From: Triglochin maritima
Taxonomy: Eukaryota; Streptophyta; Magnoliopsida; Alismatales; Juncaginaceae
DNA: 64,000 bases
Direction of reading: 5' to 3'
NCBI GenBank assembly: GCA_963682175.1
Contig: OY821775.1
Span: 11,070,501-11,134,500, forward strand
Of this stretch, positions 59,381-64,000 are shown one piece after another (position 1 is the stretch's first letter; the number at the start of each line of letters is the position of its first letter). The notes under the pieces were generated by a model. That model ran no database searches, was not told where the DNA came from, and saw only the letters and a program-made list of their open reading frames with translations. The translations under genes were made by a program, and so were the position numbers.

Positions 59381-61428
59381 TGTAGGATTTCATGTTTAAT
59401 TATACATATTTATTTTCGAATTTTTATGTATAATAAGGATCAATTTTCAATTTTCTATAATTTATTTCATGCATGCATCAATTTGTTTCAATATCTAGTT
59501 TCAAAACTTTATTAAAACAAATATGGGCTCCGAAATTCATACCTAGAAGTTCTCTAAAACTTCTTGAAGATTCGGAGATGTTGGGGATGCTCCTCGCTGC
59601 GCCAGATGCCTCCGAGTATTCACCAAACTCTAAACAAGATCGGAGAGAGGGAAGCTAGTCTCTCAATCTCCGATAGGGTTTAGAATCCAATTACTAACCC
59701 CTCTTTAATTCTCTTGAGAAGATGATCTCTTAAGAACTAAAACTAAACTTAATAATTAAGGTATTTTCGTGGAGAATTATGGAGAGAGAATTTTGCATAA
59801 GAAAATAATGAATAATTAATGAGGTAATGAGATAAACTTGTATTTATAAGTTCTCTCCAAATTACCTATTCATGTGCAACCTCTTGCACATGATTTCATG
59901 CAAAATTTCATCTAACCATCCATTATTTAATAATAAATAATATTAGCCACGAATTAAATCAATTATGGACCAATTCCATGCATGATCTAATTAATTCTTA
60001 AATTAATTCTGCTGAAAATCGTCTGGACTGGTCGACCGTTTCAAGGTTCGGTCGACCGCTCGAACCATGTTTCGGTCGACCGTTCAATAACTCGGTCGAC
60101 CATTCGTAACACGAATTATTCCATCGCAATGTTCGGTCGACCGACCGATGACTTTCGGTCGACCGTTCGAACAGATGAAAATTTCATTTTATCGGTCGAG
60201 ACATGTCCGGTAGACCGTGCCCGATCGGTTGACCGTTTGTTGCTAACCGGTCGACCGTTGGAGCACTGTTCTGCAGACTTGTCAAATTTCGGTTTAACCC
60301 CTACAAAATTTGACATTTCGGGATTAGTAGTAAATTCACAACTTATGTAACATATTATCCTATGTAATGATCAATCATTACACCCCATAATATTTACATC
60401 ACATATGAATTTTATTTAGATTCTAATTATGTTATTAATCACAACATAATTTTGATTTTGCTTGTTCACCCCATGTGTCATATTTTATACATGAAACCCG
60501 ACACATCTTATGAACTCAAAATCCCCATTTCTTGTTTCCCAGTTTTGCGGTGTGACCTATGGGAGGATCTAAACTAAGTTGGCAGTGATATTAAGAGCTT
60601 AATATCACAAGCTATAAACAGTATCTAGCTACACATTATAGCTCCCAATTAGTTAGATGTCTTAATTCCACTCGAACCAAAACCCGATCCATTTAGTGAT
60701 GGAGTGCACCACTTGTGTCCGTCCCTTGCCTCATGATATTAAGAATACACACAAAGTAGTATTGTATCATCTTTGTATTAGTATTCATTTCTTGATCTCT
60801 TTAAGCTAGTTATAAATATGTGACTTAACTCAAATCACATTGTGCACATTACAACTTTGCTTTATCAAGGGGCCCACTAATATCATCACTCAATTAAGAG
60901 GGACAATGATAGTCTTTTGACTAACTATCTTCTCCAACAAAAGTTGTACTTAACCAACCAATGCCTTTACACTACACTTATCGATAGTTCAAGACACTGA
61001 TCTAATTAAGTATTCCTTAAGTGATCAGATATAAGTCTCATATCAAAGGACCAAAGACACAGTAAAATATCAATGACACAGAAACACATTTCTATAATAT
61101 TTTACTTGTTAGGTCTATTCAGTATACAAAAGTAATATTTTCCTCTTTTGCATACCCGTGTTGTCACTCACTTGTAGAGCTACAATGATCTATGACCAAC
61201 ACGACAATCTTAACCCGGTAATTAATGTCCCATGTTAATTACCATGATTGCGAATATCTTTTGTTTTATGTAAACCAATATCTTTTAGAGCTCTACGGTT
61301 AAGGACCAAGAACCTATTCCTTAACACTTCTAAAAGACGAATAACATAAACAAGGAACAAAATGATTTCTCATTCAATTCATAATAATTGACATTTAAAA
61401 GTAAAACTTTTAGAACACATTCCCTTTA
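59381..61428 (-). mobile_element. Solo LTR, family B (2048 bp)
   Basis: The plus strand starts TGTAGGATTTCATG; the other end is ACATTCCCTTTA, where CA is expected, so one base has changed. The duplication CCTTC lies at 59376-59380 and 61429-61433. CGGTCGACCG motifs are at about 60020-60260. It is diverged from the LTRs of the full B element, so it is older than that insertion. Confidence 0.9.
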
Positions 61429-61496
61429 CCTTCGTGCTCTCCGATCTCCGCACGACGCCGGCTCTTCACTTGCTGCTAAGAGAAACTAGTCGTGAG

Positions 61497-61570
61497 AGAG
61501 AGAGAGAGTGAGTGAGTGAGTGAGTGAGTGAGTGAGATGAGATCGTGAGAGAGAGAGAGAAAAAAAAAAC
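61497..61570. repeat. GA and GAGT microsatellites in family C leader
   Basis: A GA run, then about seven GAGT units, then another GA run and an A run. In the C LTR sense (minus strand) this is the CT-rich leader just downstream of TATATAAAGG (about 61573-61590), matching the CT run near 2185 of the other C copy. Confidence 0.85.
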
Positions 61571-61629
61571 CAAACCTTTATATACCCTTTCCTCAACCGA
61601 TCTCAGCCACTCATCTCAACCCATCTTTA

Positions 61630-63149
61630 TGTTGGATCGTGTGGGTTGTGGATCCACAAAACTAATCACAATCTTATGCTAATTACCTACTCGTTTAACA
61701 AACAAAGATATGTGCAACGGAAATTAAACTAAACAAGTAAGTAGGGAAGGAATAAGCAAACCACAATGAGACGGGGGATTTTTATAAAGGTTCAGCACCC
61801 CACCCGGGTCCTAGTCCTCTCTTGCAAGCTCCGCTCGGATCACCGAGCTCCGCTCATGACTTCACTAACCACTCCCCGTTCCGGGCCGGGAGAGAACGCC
61901 ATTTACAAAACAAGCTCCGCGAACACCCTCGCGAGCTTGACTTTCTTCTCTCACAATCCGAGAGGAATGCTTTGGGCTTTCACCGAAACCTTTACTTCAC
62001 TTTGACAGCAACAAACTTGAGTGGAACACACTCTCTAAACTTGAGCACACTTGAATGAGATTGGATTTGTGATTAAAGTGTGGAAGGTTTGAGGTTTTGA
62101 GTGTGTTGGGTTTCTCTCTAATGTATTGGACAAGTAGTGGTAGGAGAGTTGTATTAAAATGTGTTTTACAACTCTTTATATAGGCATTAGAGAAAATAGA
62201 GCCGTTGGGATTGATTGAGTGTGAGTTGACGTGTGATACACAAAACAGAAAATCGCAGGACCCAATATTGAGTTAATTCGGTCGACCGAAACGGGACGAA
62301 CGGTCGACCGTTTGACAGTTTTGAACTAAGTTCGGTCGACCGGTTAGGTAACGGTCGACTGCCCAACGCTACGACTTAAGTACACTTAAGTGATCGGTCG
62401 AACTCCAAAAAGGAATTGGTCGACCGATTTGTACCAGACACTCCGGGGTAGACAAACGCTGATCTATTCGGTCGACTGAAACAAGGTCTAGCGGTCGACC
62501 ATTTTTCAACAGGAGATTTGAGTTTGTCAAGAGACGGTCATTCGGTCGACCGATCATGGTCCTCGGTCGACCGATACATGAAATGTATATGAGGTATAAT
62601 TGGTTTAATACGAATACGACCGTTGGGTATATACGATAAAACTAACGGTCGGAAAAATAAGTTTCACACGGTCGACCGAAAGTCAAATCACGGTCGACCG
62701 AAACTAGGCAGTGAAAACACAAACAAGACAATTGTTCACTCGGTCGACCGAACGGTCTGTTACGGTCGACCGAATGTGGGCAGACTTTTAGAGTTTAGGT
62801 TTAGTGTTTTCCGGTCTAAGTTTGGGTGATCTATTGAAGTCCAAATTATGTGAAATTTCTTGTGTGATTTCTATAAGGAACCTAGTGTGTGTATAAGTTG
62901 ATTTTATTTCAAGTATGCTCAATTTACACATGTTCCTAAGACTCAAAGAAAATACAAAATACATGTCTTCAAATGAGCTTGATTAAATGTCTTGACTTGA
63001 TTTCATTTCTTCCTTGAGTCTTGATCACTTGTAGAGGTTAGCACAAAGCAATATATATGCAATACAATATGTGTGCTACTCTACATGATTATAATTAAGA
63101 TTAGGTTGATTAAATCATCGAAACATGGATTAAGGTAAAAAATCCAACA
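61630..63149 (-). mobile_element. Solo LTR, family A (1520 bp)
   Basis: On the plus strand it runs from TGTTGGATCGTG to ATCCAACA, with the duplication CTTTA at 61625-61629 and 63150-63154. It has the GC-rich block (about 61790-61990), a TATA on the minus strand near 62172 and a palindrome array (62278-62775). It is more diverged than the two full A elements and closer to the solo copy at 7295. Confidence 0.92.
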
Positions 63150-63208
63150 CTTTAACCCTCCACCTAATCACATTAAAACATTAAGCAAGATTAGGATATC
63201 ACAATTAA

Positions 63209-63905
63209 TCATCGTAGGTATTTGCACAAGTGGTACTTACCTTCAGGTTACATTTGAAAAAAAAAGTATTATGCAGAGACGTGGAGAGAAGTTGGCGTCC
63301 ACAGGCTTTGAACTTTAGCGATCAATGACCATGAGTTTTTCAGACGAATCCCTAGTCAATGTCGGCCACAATAAATGTTTGTAGTATAAGTTAATGATTA
63401 ATTATCGAATGGTGTCATTATCCACATGATGTATCATTAAAAGTTGAGAGAGAACAGTGGTGATCAGGTTTAATGGAACTCAAGTGGTTTCTGTCTTTCT
63501 GAGGTGCTGGGGGTGGTGGATTAGTAGTAGTGATTAGTTTCTTTGTTTTTCTCCTATGGCTTTGTCATTGATTCTTTTGCATGAACATACACGTTCTTTG
63601 CTGGGGGCAAGGCAGGTTGGCCGTTGGACTAGATTTAATATGTGTATAATTATAAATAAGTACAATCGCTTCTGTTCTGCATCAGTTTCTTCTACACGTT
63701 TTTTTCTTGTACAAGGTAAACAATAACAAATTCTCACCACAAACCCTAAATAAAAAAGTGATCATTAGCAAATCTTGAATAAATAAATTCATACTATAAT
63801 TTTTTTTTACCTAAAAGTGTAACTTGTGCGCTACTTTGTACCATTTTAAGAATAAAACACTGTAGAGGAGTTTAAACTCAAAACACACGCATACAAGAAA
63901 AAAAG
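63209..63905. other. Intergenic, no recognised gene
   Basis: AT-rich DNA. The 68-residue frame on the minus strand (63534-63740) has no recognisable domain. Confidence 0.55.
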
Positions 63906-64000
63906 GTAGGGTTGCAAATGAGGTGGGGCGGGATGGGTTTTCCCTCCACAACAATCCACCCCACCTAAGTTTGACGTGTAAATGGGACGGGACGGGACGG
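63906..64000. repeat. G-rich dispersed repeat cut by the window edge
   Basis: It starts TAGGGTTGCAAATGAGGTGG and runs into GGGACGGGACGGGACGG at the last base. The start resembles the TAGGG(G/C)TG ends of the hAT-type repeats at 356 and 13168. The other end is outside the window. Confidence 0.5.

Larger units (their letters stand above)
43679..63203 (-). mobile_element. Family C solo LTR split by four nested insertions
   Basis: On the plus strand it starts TGTAACGTCCTC (43679) and ends GATATCACA (63203), with the duplication ATTAA outside (43674-43678, 63204-63208). The pieces 43679-43843, 52960-54161, 61429-61629 and 63150-63203 read in order as the reverse complement of the C LTR at 2004-3985. 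They share GGCCGAGAG/GGCCGGGAG followed by the CGCCGTTAGG segment, the CGGTCGACCG array, CCTTTGAAG, a GA/CT run next to a TATATAAAGG (minus strand, near 61577), and a terminal AAGATTAGG. The interruptions are elements B, A, solo B and solo A. Confidence 0.85.

Overview
The window is plant nuclear DNA, almost certainly from a eudicot. It holds one clear host gene, a two-exon leucine-rich-repeat receptor-like kinase (17183-19757) of the type of Arabidopsis At4g23740. Nearly everything else is transposable-element sequence at several depths of nesting, separated by AT-rich intergenic DNA. The genus cannot be fixed from the sequence alone.

Layout. 356-777 is a complete hAT-type MITE. 2004-3985 is a solo LTR of family C. 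6053-12938 is an inverted-repeat-bounded element whose core is a 21-bp minisatellite; two solo LTRs have landed in it (7295-8750, family A; 8802-12430, a diverged A), and the second is itself split by a solo LTR of family B (9426-11560). 13981-16372 is a Mutator-like element (MULE) with a broken, core-deleted transposase. 17183-19757 is the kinase gene. 19758-28027 is mostly unassigned, with a hAT transposase remnant at 23697-24367. About 28028-35570 is a second MULE, carrying a CACTA-type end and a complete young gag-only LTR retrotransposon (29709-35048). 35571-43678 is intergenic with two more MULE derivatives (39186-40519, 41630-42404), one holding a 55-bp-arm hairpin. 43679-63203 is one family C solo LTR (target duplication ATTAA) blown apart by four insertions: a full Copia element B (43844-52959), a gag-only element A (54162-59375), a solo B LTR (59381-61428) and a solo A LTR (61630-63149). 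The last 800 bp are intergenic and run into a G-rich dispersed repeat cut by the window edge.

Three LTR families explain most of the window. A: LTR about 1.5 kb, TGTTGG...CCTACA, tRNA-iMet primer site, one ORF for a SIRE-like Gag and no pol. B: LTR about 1.9 kb, TGAAGA...CCTACA, Copia gag-pol broken by stops. C: LTR about 2 kb, TGTTAG...GTTACA, seen only as solo LTRs. Most boundaries were fixed by finding matching 5-bp target-site duplications, which also give the order of insertion. Full copies have LTR pairs of equal length and almost identical sequence, so they are recent; several elements survive only as solo LTRs, so removal by LTR-LTR recombination is active.

The most unusual signal is a palindrome, CGGTCGACCG, with near variants such as CGGTCAACCG, CGGTTAACCG and CGGTCGAACG. 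It is arrayed in elements that are otherwise unrelated: A, B and C LTRs, the hAT MITE and the minisatellite element. In A and B LTRs the arrays lie just upstream of the TATA box. A second conserved signal is a GC-rich block in the transcribed leader of every A-family LTR. Alignments here were made by eye; family-level statements are inference from named motifs.
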